Source: Massilia agrisoli
Lineage (GTDB): Bacteria; Pseudomonadota; Gammaproteobacteria; Burkholderiales; Burkholderiaceae_D
DNA length: 64,000 bases
Direction: 5' to 3'
Assembly: GCF_020831365.1 (NCBI RefSeq)
Contig: NZ_JAJHPV010000010.1
Location: forward strand, 1-64,000
The first letter of the stretch is position 1, and each line of letters begins with the position of its first letter. Below, piece by piece: positions 36,238 to 44,801 of the stretch. The notes below the pieces were generated by a model. That model ran no database searches and was not told the DNA's origin. It worked only from the letters and a program-made list of their open reading frames with translations. The position numbers and the translations under genes are program-made.

Positions 36238-37772
36238 ACCCATCGTCCACGGTCATGAACGCACCCCGATCGCGCCTTGACGGCGCCGCCTGGCTCCTGA
36301 TCGCGCTCGCCTTCCTGTCGCCTTTCGTGCTGTTCTTCGACACCGCGCGCTCGGTCGTATCGATCTGGAACACCTCCGAAACCTTTGCGCACGGGTATGT
36401 CATCTTGCCGATCGCCCTGTGGCTGGCCTGGCGCCGCCGCGCGGTGTTCGACGCTTTGCCGCCGCAGCCATACTGGCCCGCGCTGGTGCTGCTGCTTGCG
36501 GCGGGCGCCGGCTGGATGCTGGCCGGGATGGGCGAAGTTCGGGTGGTGCAGCAGTTCGCGCTGGCCTCGATGATCCCGCTGGTCGCACTGTGCGTGTTCG
36601 GCCCGCGCCTGGCAAAGGAATTCACCTTCCCGCTGCTGTTCGTGCTGTTCGCCGTGCCGTTCGGTGAAGTGTTCATCCCGCCGCTGATTGAATTTACCGC
36701 CGACTTCACCATCTGGGCAGTGCAGCTGACCGGCATTCCGGTGCTGCGCAACGGCACCCGCTTCGACCTGCCAACCGGCAGCTGGTCGGTGGTGGAGGCC
36801 TGCAGCGGCGTGCGCTACCTGATTTCGTCGTTCACGCTGGGCTGCCTGTACGCCTACCTGACCTACCGTTCGACCCGCCGGCGCCTGATCTTCATCGGCT
36901 TCTCGATCCTCGTGCCGATCATCGCCAACGGACTGCGCGCCTACATGATCGTCATGATCGGCCACACCAGCGGCATGACGATGGCGGTCGGCGTCGACCA
37001 CCTGATCTATGGCTGGGCATTTTTCGGCATCGTGATGTTCGCGCTGTTCTGGGCCGGCAGCTTCTGGCGCCAGGACCACCTGCCGGAGCCTGTCCCTGCG
37101 GCGCCGGCGGCCGGCGCGCGCGGCCCGGTTCCGCTGGCGCCGATCGTGGCTGCGGTATTTGCCGCAATGGCCATCTGGCCTGCGCTGCTCACCTATCTCG
37201 ACCGCGCCGCCTTCAACCCGGACCCAGTGGTGCTCGAAGCGCCTGCCGTCAGCTGGGCGCCGGCCCAGGATTTCAGCTCCTGGCGCGCCAACTTCATGCA
37301 GCCCGACGCCAGCTTCAATGGCGTGTTCCGCGCGCCATCGGACGGCACGCCGGTTGCGCTGGACGTGCTCTACTACCGCAACCAGACCCGCGACAAGGCA
37401 TTGATCAGCTCCGTGAACCGCATGACGGCCACCAAAGACGCCTTCCACGAAGTCGGTTCCTCGGTGCGCACCGAAAAAGTAGGCGAGCGCAGCATCGCCG
37501 TGCGCGAAGCGCGCATGCGCGGCCCTCGAGGGACCTTCCTGGTATGGCACTGGATGTGGATCGACGGCCGCGCCACCACCAGCGCCTATGCCGGCAAGAT
37601 GTGGCAGGCGGGCGCCAAGCTGATGATGCGCGGCGATGACGGCGCGGCCGTCATGCTGTCCGCCCCTTACGCCGACAGCCCGGATGAAGCGCGCGCTGCC
37701 TTGCGCTCCTTCCTGGGCGAGAACTTCGGCGCGGTGGAAGCATCGCTGGCCAAGGCGAGGGGTGCGCAGTGA
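36228..37772 (+). CDS. xrtA: Exosortase A fused to EpsI domain
   Basis: 514-residue inner-membrane cysteine protease/transpeptidase. About eight membrane segments in residues 20-280, with catalytic Cys192 in EACSGVRYL, Arg237 in ANGLRAY and His258 in VDHLIYGW. Residues about 300-514 form the soluble EpsI (DUF3485) domain with one more membrane segment, as in many XrtA proteins. It cleaves PEP-CTERM tails, for example that of the protein at 21817, and may pass the product to an acceptor. A second ATG at 36255 is also possible. The gene overlaps neighbours at both ends (10 and 4 nt). Confidence 0.95.
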   Translation: MYLNPSSTVMNAPRSRLDGAAWLLIALAFLSPFVLFFDTARSVVSIWNTSETFAHGYVILPIALWLAWRRRAVFDALPPQPYWPALVLLLAAGAGWMLAGMGEVRVVQQFALASMIPLVALCVFGPRLAKEFTFPLLFVLFAVPFGEVFIPPLIEFTADFTIWAVQLTGIPVLRNGTRFDLPTGSWSVVEACSGVRYLISSFTLGCLYAYLTYRSTRRRLIFIGFSILVPIIANGLRAYMIVMIGHTSGMTMAVGVDHLIYGWAFFGIVMFALFWAGSFWRQDHLPEPVPAAPAAGARGPVPLAPIVAAVFAAMAIWPALLTYLDRAAFNPDPVVLEAPAVSWAPAQDFSSWRANFMQPDASFNGVFRAPSDGTPVALDVLYYRNQTRDKALISSVNRMTATKDAFHEVGSSVRTEKVGERSIAVREARMRGPRGTFLVWHWMWIDGRATTSAYAGKMWQAGAKLMMRGDDGAAVMLSAPYADSPDEARAALRSFLGENFGAVEASLAKARGAQ

Positions 37773-38950
37773 GCAGCCTGTCCCAGGCACCCCTGGTGGT
37801 GCATCTTATCTACCGGCTCGACTTCGGCGGGCTGGAGAACCTGATGGTCGAGCGCATCAACCGCATGCCGGCCCAGGCCTACCGCCACGCGATCGTCTGC
37901 CTGACCGGCTATACCGATTTCGCGAAAAAGATCAGCCGTCCCGATGTTGAAATCTATGCGCTCGACAAGCAGCCAGGCCTGTCGCTCGGCACCCACGCAG
38001 CGCTGTGGAGGCTGCTGCGGCGCCTGAAGCCGGCCATCCTGCACAGCTATAACCTGTCCGCGATCGAATACGCGCCGGCCGCGATCCTCGCGGGCGTGCC
38101 GATCCGGATCAATGGCGCCCATGGCCGCGACCACAACGACCCGCACGGCACCAACCGCAAGCACAACGCGCTGCGCCGGGCAATGCTGCCGTTCTACGAC
38201 TGCTGCTACGCCAACTCGGCCAGCATGCAGGACTGGAACCGCGATGTGATCGGCGTGCCCGAACACAAAAGCCGGCTGCTGCCGAACGGGATCGATTCGG
38301 ACAAATTCCACCCGCGCGCGGCCGGCCAGGGCAGGGCGCTCGACGTATTCCCGCCTGACGCCATCGTGATCGGCGCGGTCGGCCGCATCCAGGACGTCAA
38401 GGACCACGCCAGCCTGGTGGCCGCATTCGTGCTGCTGCGTGAACGCCTGCCGCAGCTGCGCGCGCAACTGCGCCTGGCGATTGTCGGCGACGGCCCGCTG
38501 CTGGCGAAGCTGCGCGCGCAGGTAGACGCCGCGGGCATCGCCGACGCTGCCTGGCTGCCGGGTTCGCGCAACGACGTCGCCGATATCCTGCGCAGCATCG
38601 ACATTTTTGCCATGAGTTCAATCGCCGAAGGCACGCCCGGCTCGGCGCTCGAAGCCATGTGCGCCGGCCTGCCGGTGGTGGGCACGCGCGTTGGCGGGCT
38701 GCCAGAGGTCATTGAAGACGGTGTGACCGGCGCGCTGGTGCCGGCATCAAGCCCGGCCGCGATGGCCGAAGCGCTGGAACGCTACGTGCTCGATCCGGCC
38801 CTGCGCGCACACCATGGCGAAGCGGGGCGCATGCGGGTTCACCGCAAATACAACATGGCGGCGATGGTCGCCGCCTATCAGTCGCTGTACGACAGCTTGT
38901 GCGAACGTAAGACCAAATTCAGGAATCAGGTTAAATCATGTGTGGAATAG
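37769..38950 (+). CDS. XrtA-system glycosyltransferase (TIGR03088-like)
   Basis: 393-residue GT4 enzyme with GTG start overlapping the xrtA stop. VVHLIYRLDFGGLENLMVE is the acceptor-site signature; INGAHGRDHNDPHGTNRKH and AMSSIAEGTPGSALEAMCAG (E-x7-E region) are well kept. Together with the enzyme at 35044 it forms the glycosyltransferase pair typical of exosortase A operons. Confidence 0.92.
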   Translation: MSSLSQAPLVVHLIYRLDFGGLENLMVERINRMPAQAYRHAIVCLTGYTDFAKKISRPDVEIYALDKQPGLSLGTHAALWRLLRRLKPAILHSYNLSAIEYAPAAILAGVPIRINGAHGRDHNDPHGTNRKHNALRRAMLPFYDCCYANSASMQDWNRDVIGVPEHKSRLLPNGIDSDKFHPRAAGQGRALDVFPPDAIVIGAVGRIQDVKDHASLVAAFVLLRERLPQLRAQLRLAIVGDGPLLAKLRAQVDAAGIADAAWLPGSRNDVADILRSIDIFAMSSIAEGTPGSALEAMCAGLPVVGTRVGGLPEVIEDGVTGALVPASSPAAMAEALERYVLDPALRAHHGEAGRMRVHRKYNMAAMVAAYQSLYDSLCERKTKFRNQVKSCVE

Positions 38951-40836
38951 TAGGCATTTTTGATACGCGCGGCGCGCGCGAGATCGACCCGGCGCTGGTA
39001 AAGCGAATGAACGAGACCCAGCACCACCGCGGTCCGGACGAAGGCGACGTGTACACCGAACCTGGCGTGGGCTTCGGCCACCGCCGCCTGTCGGTGATCG
39101 ACATCGCCAGCGGCCAGCAGCCGATGTTCAACGCCGCCGGCGACGTCGGCGTGGTGTTCAACGGCGAGATCTACAACTACCCGGAACTGACCACTGAGCT
39201 CGAACAGCTCGGCTACGTTTTCCGTACCCGCAGCGACACCGAGACCATCGTGCACGCGTGGGAAGCGTGGGGCGAGGCGTGCGTGCACAAGTTGCGCGGC
39301 ATGTTCGCCATCGCCGTCTGGGACCGCAAGGCGCAGACCATGTTCATGGCGCGCGACCGCATGGGCGTCAAGCCTTTCTTCTACGCCGAACTGCCGGACG
39401 GGATGTTCATCTTTGGCTCCGAGCTGAAGTCGCTGCGCGCCCACCCTGGCCTGCCGCACGCGATCGACCCGCAGGCGGTCGAGGAGTACTTCGCCTACGG
39501 CTACGTGCCGGAACCGAAAACGATTTACAAAGGCGCCAAAAAGCTTTCGCCGGGCTACTGCCTGACCGTCAAGATCGGCCAGCCGGTGCCGCAGCCGAAG
39601 CAGTTCTGGGATGTGCCATTCAAGCTGCACCACGCAATGACCGAATCGGACGCCAAGGGCGAGCTGGTCGAGCGCCTGCGCGAAGCGGTCAAGATCCGCC
39701 TCAAGGCCGAAGTACCGCTGGGCGCCTTCCTGTCGGGCGGCGTCGATTCGAGCGCCGTCGTGGCGATGATGGCTGGCCTCAACAAGGACCCGGTCAACAC
39801 CTGCTCGATAGCGTTCCAGGAAAAAGCCTTCGACGAGTCGCAGTACGCCGAACAGGTGGCAAAGCAGTACAAGACCGACCACGTCACCGAAACCGTCGAC
39901 ACCGACGACTACGCGCTGCTCGACACGCTGGCCGACCTGTACGACGAGCCGTATGCCGACAGTTCGGCGATCCCGACCTACCGCGTGTGCCAGTTGGCGC
40001 GCAAGCGCGTGACCGTGGCCCTGTCGGGCGACGGCGGCGACGAGAACCTGGCCGGCTACCGCCGCTACCGCTACGCGATGGCGGAAGAGAAGGTGCGTTC
40101 GAAGATCCCGGACGGGATGCGCAAGATGGTCTTCGGCCCGCTCGGCAAATACTATCCGAAGGCCGACTGGGCGCCGCGCGTGTTCCGCGCCAAGACCACC
40201 TTCGAAGCGCTGTCGCGCGACCTGACCGAGGGCTACTTCCACGGCGTGTCGCTGATGTCCGACGCGATGCGCGACCGCCTGTTCTCCGACCGCTTCAAGG
40301 CTGGACTGCAAGGCTACAGCGCGGTGGAAGTCATGCGCGGCCACGCGGCCAAGTCGCCGACCGACGACCCGCTGTCGATGGTGCAGTACCTCGACATGAA
40401 AACCTACCTGCCGGGCGATATCCTGACCAAGGTGGACCGCGCCAGCATGGCGCACGCGCTGGAAGTGCGCGTGCCGCTGCTGGACCACAAGCTGGTCGAA
40501 TGGATTTCCGGCCTGCCGCCGGAGATGAAGCTCAAGGGCAGCGAAGGCAAGTACATCTTCAAGAAGTCGATGGAGCCCTACCTGTCGGAAGAGATTTTGT
40601 ACCGTAAGAAGATGGGCTTCGCGGTGCCGCTGGCCGCCTGGTTCCGCGGCCCGCTGCGCCAGCGCGTGCGCGAGTCGCTGCTTGGCTCGACGCTGGCCGA
40701 CACCGGCATCTTTAACACCGCCTTCCTGGCCGAGATGGTCGAACAGCATCAGAGCGGCCGCCGCGACTACAGCGCCCCGATCTGGTCGGTGCTGATGTTC
40801 GAAGCCTTCCTGCGTAAAGAACTGAACGGAGCATGA
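38938..40836 (+). CDS. XrtA-system amidotransferase 1 (asparagine-synthase-like)
   Basis: 632 residues: N-terminal glutaminase starting MCGIVGIFD with the free Cys2 nucleophile exposed after Met removal, HRGPDEG, GHRRLSVID, VFNGEIYN and RSDTETI all present, followed by the ATP-pyrophosphatase domain with GAFLSGGVDSSAVV. An intact glutamine-dependent amidotransferase that would amidate a carboxylate, probably a uronic acid in the EPS. Overlaps both flanking genes. Confidence 0.93.
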   Translation: MCGIVGIFDTRGAREIDPALVKRMNETQHHRGPDEGDVYTEPGVGFGHRRLSVIDIASGQQPMFNAAGDVGVVFNGEIYNYPELTTELEQLGYVFRTRSDTETIVHAWEAWGEACVHKLRGMFAIAVWDRKAQTMFMARDRMGVKPFFYAELPDGMFIFGSELKSLRAHPGLPHAIDPQAVEEYFAYGYVPEPKTIYKGAKKLSPGYCLTVKIGQPVPQPKQFWDVPFKLHHAMTESDAKGELVERLREAVKIRLKAEVPLGAFLSGGVDSSAVVAMMAGLNKDPVNTCSIAFQEKAFDESQYAEQVAKQYKTDHVTETVDTDDYALLDTLADLYDEPYADSSAIPTYRVCQLARKRVTVALSGDGGDENLAGYRRYRYAMAEEKVRSKIPDGMRKMVFGPLGKYYPKADWAPRVFRAKTTFEALSRDLTEGYFHGVSLMSDAMRDRLFSDRFKAGLQGYSAVEVMRGHAAKSPTDDPLSMVQYLDMKTYLPGDILTKVDRASMAHALEVRVPLLDHKLVEWISGLPPEMKLKGSEGKYIFKKSMEPYLSEEILYRKKMGFAVPLAAWFRGPLRQRVRESLLGSTLADTGIFNTAFLAEMVEQHQSGRRDYSAPIWSVLMFEAFLRKELNGA

Positions 40837-42101
40837 GCGTGGGCAAACCAGAAAATATCGCCGCCATCACCGGCGCGCCGCTGCGCGTGCTGCATGTGCT
40901 CGACCACTCGATCCCGCTGCACAGCGGCTACACCTTCCGCAGCCGCTCGATTTTGCAGCAGCAGCGCGCGCGCGGCTGGGAAACCCATCACCTGACCGGT
41001 TCCAAGCAGGGCAGCAAGAGCGCCGGCCAGGAAACCGTCGACGGCCTGGTGTTCCACCGCACGGCGCCGGAAAGCGGCCTGCTGGCGCGCCTGCCGGTGC
41101 TGAACCAGAAGGCGGTCATCGACGGCCTCGCCGCGCGCCTGCTGCCGCTGGCGAAGGAAATCAAGCCGGACCTGATCCACGCCCATTCTCCGGTGCTCAA
41201 CGCGGTCGCCGCGCTGCGTGTAGGCCGCCAGCTCGGTATCCCTGTTGTCTACGAAATCCGCGCTTTCTGGGAAGACGCGGCGGTCGACCATGGCACCAGC
41301 CGCGAATGGGGCCTGCGCTACCGGCTCACGCGCGCGCTCGAAACCTGGGCCCTGAAGCGGGTCGACGCGGCCTTCACGATCTGCGAAGGCCTGCGCGCCG
41401 AGATCGTCGGGCGCGGCATTCCGGCATCCAAGGTCACGGTGATCCCGAACGCGGTCAATATTGAAGACTTCAGCACCGACGGCAGGCGCGATGAAGCGCT
41501 GGCGGTGGAGCTGGGCATCGCCGGCAAACCGGTACTGGGTTTCATCGGCTCGTTCTACGCCTACGAAGGCCTGGACGTGCTGCTGCAGGCCCTGCCCGAG
41601 ATGTTGAAGGTGAACCCTGACGTGCGCGTGCTGCTCGTCGGCGGCGGTCCGCAGGACGCCGCCCTGAAAGAACAGGCGCGCCAGCTGGGCGTGGCCGACA
41701 AGGTGATCTTCACCGGCCGCGTGCCGCACGACCAGGTGCAGCGCTACTACAACCTGGTCGACATCCTGGTGTACCCGCGCCTGAAGATGCGCCTGACCGA
41801 CCTGGTTACGCCGCTCAAGCCGCTCGAATGCATGGCCCAGGGCCGGCTGCTGGTGGCGTCCGACGTCGGCGGCCACAAGGAACTGATCGAAGACGGCAAG
41901 ACCGGCGTGCTGTTCGCCGCCGGCGATGCGCAGCAGCTCGCCGCCAAAGTGCTGGCGCTGCTGTCCGAGCCGCAGCGCTGGCCTGCGCTGCGCGCGGCTG
42001 GCCGCACTTTCGTCGAACAGGAACGTAACTGGCGCGCCAGCGTGGCGCGCTACCAGGCGGTGTACCGCGGCCTGGTCGGCAAGGAAACCGCAATTGGCTG
42101 A
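40833..42101 (+). CDS. Exosortase-A-associated glycosyltransferase (TIGR04063-like)
   Basis: 422-residue GT4 enzyme: LRVLHVLDHSIPLHSGYTFR is the distinctive N terminus of this exosortase-linked family; LGFIGSFYAYEGLDVLLQAL and LTDLVTPLKPLECMAQGR form the C-terminal donor site. Predicted to add one sugar to the repeat unit. Four-base overlap with the amidotransferase gene. Confidence 0.9.
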   Translation: MSVGKPENIAAITGAPLRVLHVLDHSIPLHSGYTFRSRSILQQQRARGWETHHLTGSKQGSKSAGQETVDGLVFHRTAPESGLLARLPVLNQKAVIDGLAARLLPLAKEIKPDLIHAHSPVLNAVAALRVGRQLGIPVVYEIRAFWEDAAVDHGTSREWGLRYRLTRALETWALKRVDAAFTICEGLRAEIVGRGIPASKVTVIPNAVNIEDFSTDGRRDEALAVELGIAGKPVLGFIGSFYAYEGLDVLLQALPEMLKVNPDVRVLLVGGGPQDAALKEQARQLGVADKVIFTGRVPHDQVQRYYNLVDILVYPRLKMRLTDLVTPLKPLECMAQGRLLVASDVGGHKELIEDGKTGVLFAAGDAQQLAAKVLALLSEPQRWPALRAAGRTFVEQERNWRASVARYQAVYRGLVGKETAIG

Positions 42102-43206
42102 ACATGCTTTAAAAATCGGCCTGGTCGGGCCGCTGCCGCCGCCGTCGGGCGGCATGGCAAACCAGACCGAACAACTTGCCCTGCTGCTGTCGGGCGAGGG
42201 CTGCAGTGTTGAGCTGATCCAGGTGAACGCGCCTTACCGCCCGGCCTGGGCCGGGCGCATCAAGGGTGTGCGCGCCGTCGCGCGCATGCTGCCGTATCTT
42301 GCGACCCTGTGGCGCAGCGCCGGCCGGGTCGACCTGATGCATGTGATGGCCAATTCCGGCTGGTCATGGCACCTGTTTGCCGCGCCGGCGATCTGGATCG
42401 GCTGGCTGCGCGGCTGCCCGGTGGTGGTCAACTACCGGGGCGGCGAGGCGGGCAGCTTCCTGGCGAAATCGCTGGCGTCGGTGCGCCCAAGCCTGCAGCG
42501 CGCGTCCGCGCTGGTGGTGCCGTCGGGCTTCCTGGAGTCGGTATTCGGCAAGCACGGCATCGGCACCATCGTGGTCCCGAACATCATCAACCTCGAACGC
42601 TTCAACAGCGACCGCGTCGCAGCCCAGACGCTGGAGGCGCCGCGCCTGCTGGTGGCGCGCAACCTCGAGCCGATCTACGATAACGGCACCGCGCTGCGCG
42701 CGTTTGCGCTGGTGCTGGCGCGCCATCCGGGCGCGCGCCTGGTCGTCGCAGGCTCCGGCCCGCAGCGCGCCGAACTCGAACAACTCGTGGCCGAACTTGG
42801 CATGGCCCACGCGGTGACCTTCACCGGCCGTGTCGACAATGCCGGCATGGCCGCGCTGTACCGCGACGCCGACATCATGCTTAACCCTAGCACGGTCGAC
42901 AACATGCCCAATTCGGTGCTTGAAGCACTGGCCAGCGGTGCGGTGGTGGTCAGCACCAATGTCGGCGGCGTGCCGTTTTTGGTTGACCACGACAAGACCG
43001 CCTTGCTGGTGCCGCCGCGCGATCCGCAGGCGATGGCCGATGCCGTGCTGCGCGTTACCGATGAACCCGGGCTGGCCACGGCACTGCGCGTCGCAGGCCT
43101 GCGCTACGTTCAGCAGTACGCCTGGGCGGGCGTGAAGCCGCGCCTGATGGCGGTGTACCGCTCCGTCCTGAAACCCGGCACTCCGAAAATGGCGACCAAC
43201 CCATGA
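42094..43206 (+). CDS. Glycosyltransferase, GT4 family
   Basis: 370 residues from a TTG start at 42094 that overlaps the preceding stop by 8 nt and has AAGGAAA about seven bases upstream; the protein's true N terminus IGLVGPLPPPSGGMANQTEQ follows right away. Later motifs: VVNYRGGEAGSF, LLVARNLEPIYDNGTALRAF, and NPSTVDNMPNSVLEALASG (E-x7-E). The longer frame opening at 41926 only repeats the other frame of the previous gene. Adds a sugar to the EPS unit; specificity unknown. Confidence 0.87.
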   Translation: MAEHALKIGLVGPLPPPSGGMANQTEQLALLLSGEGCSVELIQVNAPYRPAWAGRIKGVRAVARMLPYLATLWRSAGRVDLMHVMANSGWSWHLFAAPAIWIGWLRGCPVVVNYRGGEAGSFLAKSLASVRPSLQRASALVVPSGFLESVFGKHGIGTIVVPNIINLERFNSDRVAAQTLEAPRLLVARNLEPIYDNGTALRAFALVLARHPGARLVVAGSGPQRAELEQLVAELGMAHAVTFTGRVDNAGMAALYRDADIMLNPSTVDNMPNSVLEALASGAVVVSTNVGGVPFLVDHDKTALLVPPRDPQAMADAVLRVTDEPGLATALRVAGLRYVQQYAWAGVKPRLMAVYRSVLKPGTPKMATNP

Positions 43207-44594
43207 TTACCGCAAAACCAAGCAGCGCCAGTCCGTACACCCGCGTCGTCGCGGGCGTGCTGTTCCCGCTGCACGAACTGATGAAGCGCCACAGCACGGT
43301 GGCGGTACGCCGCGCAATGGAAAAATCGCAGTGGTGGCCGGCCGCGCGCCTGCGCGACCTGCAGATGAAGCGCCTGCGCGCGTTGTTGACCCGCGCGCAA
43401 ACAAAGGTGCCCTATTACCGCGACCTGTTCCAGGAAATCGGCTTCGACCCGGCGCGCGACCTGAAGACCGTCGAGGACCTGGCGCGCCTGCCGCTGCTCG
43501 ACAAGCCGACCATCCGCGCCAACAGCGACCGCATGCGCGCCGACGATGCGCGCGGCCTGGCGCGCTTCAATACCGGCGGCTCCAGCGGCGAGCCGCTGGT
43601 GTTCTACATCGGCAAGGAGCGGGTCAGCCACGACGTCGCCGCGAAATGGCGCGCCACGCGCTGGTGGAATGTCGACATCGGCGACCCGGAAATCGTCGTG
43701 TGGGGTTCGCCGATTGAGCTGGGTGCGCAGGACAGCGTGCGCGCCGCGCGCGACAAAATGTTGCGCACCTCGCTGCTGCCCGCGTTCGAAATGTCGGAAG
43801 CGAAGCTGGACGGCTTCCTCGACGAGATCCAGCGCCGCCGGCCGCGCATGCTGTTCGGCTATCCGTCGGCGCTTTCGCATATCGCGCGCCACGCAAAAGC
43901 AAAGGGCCGGCGCATGGACGACCTGGGCATCCGGGTGGCCTTCGTCACCTCCGAACGCCTCTACGACGAACAGCGCGCCCAGATTTCGGGCACCTTCGGC
44001 TGTCCGGTGGCCAACGGCTACGGCGGGCGCGACGCGGGCTTCATCGCGCACCAGTGCCCGTCGGGCAGCATGCACATCACGGCCGAGGACATTATTGTCG
44101 AGACCATCGACAGCGAAGGCCGTCCGGTCCCTGCCGGCACTGCAGGCGAAATCGTCGTGACCCACCTGGCCACCGGCGACTATCCGTTCATCCGCTACCG
44201 CACTGGCGACGTCGGCGTGCTCGGCACCAAGCAGTGCGGCTGCGGGCGCGGCCTGCCGGTACTACAGGAGATCCAGGGCCGCAGCACCGACTTTTTGGTG
44301 ACGCAAGACGGCGCGGTGATGCACGGGCTGGCGCTGGTGTACATTTTGCGCGACCTGCCGCAGGTGAAGTCCTTCAAGATCATCCAGGAGAGCGTGGACC
44401 ACACGCGCGTGCAGGTGGTCAGCGACGCACCGCCCGATACGGCGCTGCGCGGCACCATCGAAGCCGGTTTCAAGAAGCGCCTCGGCGCGGGTGTGCAGGT
44501 CGACATCGAACCAGTCGAGGCGATCCTGCCTGAGAAGTCGGGCAAGTACCGCTACGTCGTCAGCAAGGTCGACTCCACGGCGGTACGGACCTAG
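43203..44594 (+). CDS. CapK/PaaK-like AMP-forming ligase
   Basis: 463 residues of the phenylacetate-CoA ligase (PaaK/CapK) family: NTGGSSGEPLVFY (about 121-133) is the AMP-binding loop, GYGGRDAGFIAHQCPSG and YRTGDVGVLG follow, and the C-terminal catalytic lysine is in EKSGKYRYV. Such proteins occur in capsule and EPS loci, where they may activate an acyl group for polymer decoration. Last gene of the 13-gene core operon. Confidence 0.87.
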   Translation: MITAKPSSASPYTRVVAGVLFPLHELMKRHSTVAVRRAMEKSQWWPAARLRDLQMKRLRALLTRAQTKVPYYRDLFQEIGFDPARDLKTVEDLARLPLLDKPTIRANSDRMRADDARGLARFNTGGSSGEPLVFYIGKERVSHDVAAKWRATRWWNVDIGDPEIVVWGSPIELGAQDSVRAARDKMLRTSLLPAFEMSEAKLDGFLDEIQRRRPRMLFGYPSALSHIARHAKAKGRRMDDLGIRVAFVTSERLYDEQRAQISGTFGCPVANGYGGRDAGFIAHQCPSGSMHITAEDIIVETIDSEGRPVPAGTAGEIVVTHLATGDYPFIRYRTGDVGVLGTKQCGCGRGLPVLQEIQGRSTDFLVTQDGAVMHGLALVYILRDLPQVKSFKIIQESVDHTRVQVVSDAPPDTALRGTIEAGFKKRLGAGVQVDIEPVEAILPEKSGKYRYVVSKVDSTAVRT

Positions 44595-44604
44595 TGTATG
44601 TACG

Positions 44605-44637
44605 CGCAAGCGCCGCGCTACGCGCGGACGCCTTGCG
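44605..44637. terminator. Long imperfect hairpin after the core EPS operon
   Basis: CGCAAG (44605-44610) pairs with CTTGCG (44632-44637), and CCGCG with CGCGG inside, with two bulges. It starts 10 nt after the last stop of the operon but has no T run, so its effect on termination is uncertain. Confidence 0.4.
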
Positions 44638-44663
44638 TTGGACCGCGCCCTAAAAAAATCATC

Positions 44664-44696
44664 AATTGTTGCAAATTGTCACAATTCTCATGAGAA
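44664..44696. promoter_or_regulatory. Cluster of repeats upstream of the DUF4214 gene
   Basis: AATTGT occurs at 44664-44669 and 44674-44679, exactly 10 bases apart, and its complement ACAATT at 44681-44686, so 44674-44686 is a perfect 13-base palindrome; TTCTCATGAGAA at 44685-44696 is a second perfect palindrome. This is a plausible operator 106-138 nt before the start codon. Confidence 0.45.
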
Positions 44697-44801
44697 ATTC
44701 GCCATCGCGGGTGGATTTCCTACAGGCAAATAGTTTCCACTGGGATAGAATTTATCGACCAGCCTGAAAATCCCGATGGCTATTTCTTCTTGGAGACGAT
44801 G

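Noticed and set aside
41926-42093. Upstream extension of the glycosyltransferase at 42094
   Set aside because: It is the out-of-frame reading of the previous gene; a TTG with RBS at 42094 starts exactly at the family's N terminus.
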